Below the pieces are notes generated by a model. That model did not search any database. It was not told the origin of the DNA and saw only the letters and a program-made list of their open reading frames with translations. Below, piece after piece: positions 62,672-64,000 of a DNA stretch of 64,000 bases. A program made the translations under genes and the position numbers. The stretch comes from Dermanyssus gallinae. Lineage: Eukaryota > Arthropoda > Arachnida > Mesostigmata > Dermanyssidae. The DNA is taken from positions 20,203-84,202 of the forward strand of contig QVRM01005926.1 of NCBI GenBank assembly GCA_003439945.1, given 5' to 3'. Positions within the stretch are counted from its first letter, which is position 1; every line of letters begins with the position of its first letter.

Positions 62672-63916
62672 GTATGTTCAAAATGATTGCTCGCGATTGA
62701 TTGCTGACTTAGCACGGTCGAACTTTCATTGTAGTGGAAAGCAATTGTTGACCAGGTTCGTGGCATAACTAAAATCACGTCAAAACCAAGGCTAAAATTC
62801 AAAGTATAAAACTGATTGCCTGTAAAAAGATAGTATCATAGTCTAAAACAAAACTAAGTATACAGTTTATATGAATATTGTATTTTGTTTTGTTTTGTTT
62901 TTTTTCTATCGACGGAGAGCTACGTCTGGTCTCCACACAAACAGTCGCATATGGTGCTCAATAAATGCATGCATTTTGCTGCCCGCCGATGAGACACGCG
63001 TATGGTCATCATATCTTCGGCGGTCGCATGACAGCGCGACAGCCAGCATCCACTGGTTTCATTTCATCGACTTGAAATGAGACGACGAGCAAACGACGGA
63101 AAAGGGAGAGAAGAAAAAAATTGGCACAGCTTGCTGCTGGTTCGGGTTTCGCGTGGGTGACACGCGACCTCAACGCTTGCTCAATTCGTCGTCGTCGTCG
63201 TCGTCGTTGTTGTGTTCTTTCTTGACGTCAGACGGCGATGAGGTCTACAAGCACGGCGTCTCGATAGAGCCTCAGGAAGTACAGTGGCGGCGGCGGTAGG
63301 TCGTGTGTACCATTCAAAGGCCACAAGAAACAACAACACCAACAAGAACGACATCAGTAACAACGAAAGCAACAACAGCAACACCGAACCGTCGCACGGC
63401 AGCTCAACGTCTGGTGGCTTCGGCTGGCCGCGGTCTTCCTGTCTCGCCAGGAAGACCTCGGGCAGGCAGAGGGGCGGGGACGGAGGGACGGACGGGAGCA
63501 CGGAGGTGCGGGGGGGGGGGAGGTGAATCGCTGCCTGGGGTGATCGCACCGTAGGGGACGTGGCTTGTTCACTCCGTCATTCCCCAATCAAGTGAAGAGC
63601 CACACGCAACGCGGCATCGTCGACCTCGCGGTCATCGTCGCTGTGCCCTGGCGCTGTGTGTTGCCGTGCGACCACCGGCCTGTCTCGCCGCCGTAACAGG
63701 CAGGAGGGATAAGGTAAAGCAGCCAGAGAGAGCTTCCTTCCTCTTCCTACAGTGGTAGTGGTAGTAATACTAGGCACGAGGAGTGCTCGTACGGAAACGC
63801 TTGTTTAGTCACGAATAATAACCCCGTCGACTACCTACCTATCTACGTACTACATACAGCATGACGATTCAACCTTTGGACCGCAGTGCACTTACGAGTG
63901 CACCCATCTGTATACA

Positions 63917-63990
<74 letters not shown>

Positions 63991-64000
63991 GCATATATAT
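62672..64000. other. No recognised gene downstream of the candidate exon
   Basis: Contains short (GTC)n and (AAC)n tracts near 63185-63390 and the terminal (TA)n. No second exon could be linked to 62536-62671. Confidence 0.4.
63919..64000. repeat. (TA)n microsatellite at the window end
   Basis: TA run with one TTA break, close to the edge. Confidence 0.9.

Overview
This window reads as nuclear DNA from an arthropod, most likely a chelicerate and plausibly a parasitiform mite. That is inference: the cuticle protein carries a chitin-binding domain with the GYDTG opening usual in chelicerate cuticle proteins, genes are split by introns, mariner remnants are frequent, and (TA)n, (GA)n and AAC/GTT microsatellites are very dense. 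No species can be fixed from the sequence alone. Gene density is low.

Two genes can be assembled with confidence, both on the + strand. (1) An RR-type chitin-binding cuticle protein: exon 1 (12750-12824) encodes most of the signal peptide, a 7.06-kb intron follows, and exon 2 (19882-20361) holds the whole mature protein; 184 aa in all. (2) A complete five-exon N(4)-(beta-N-acetylglucosaminyl)-L-asparaginase (aspartylglucosaminidase, AGA), 45784-52300, 442 aa. All splice phases agree, the autocatalytic Thr is residue 301, and the substrate residues and disulfide cysteines expected of the family are present. A further orphan exon of an unrecognised gene probably lies at 62536-62671.

The rest is largely mobile-element debris and simple repeats. 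On the minus strand, 41563-44417 is a young, 5'-truncated APE-type LINE with a 15-bp target-site duplication; endonuclease and reverse transcriptase share one frame broken by a single TAG. It sits just beside a likely solo LTR (40853 to about 41526) with four 25-bp tandem repeats, a TATA box and AATAAA. Three decayed mariner transposases of different lineages lie at about 3.75-4.53, 38.85-39.63 and 51.2-51.8 kb. A 622-bp TA-flanked foldback element lies at 6347-6968, with a related fragment at 47.5 kb. Two more long inverted repeats centred on (TA)n are at 29.06-29.38 and 34.08-34.34 kb. At least two tRNA-derived SINE families are present, one with three copies and one with two. A fragment of a conserved retroelement domain lies at 57.6-57.9 kb.

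Layout: 0-12.7 kb repeats, a mariner, the foldback element and SINEs; 12.7-20.9 kb the cuticle gene; 20.9-38.8 kb intergenic microsatellites and inverted repeats; 38.8-44.4 kb a nest of mobile elements; 45.8-52.9 kb AGA, with a SINE and a mariner in intron 4; 52.9-64 kb mostly repeats, with one candidate exon near 62.6 kb. I saw no new multi-gene system. The most useful items for a second look are the nearly intact LINE, the foldback elements, the AGA linker and the orphan exon.
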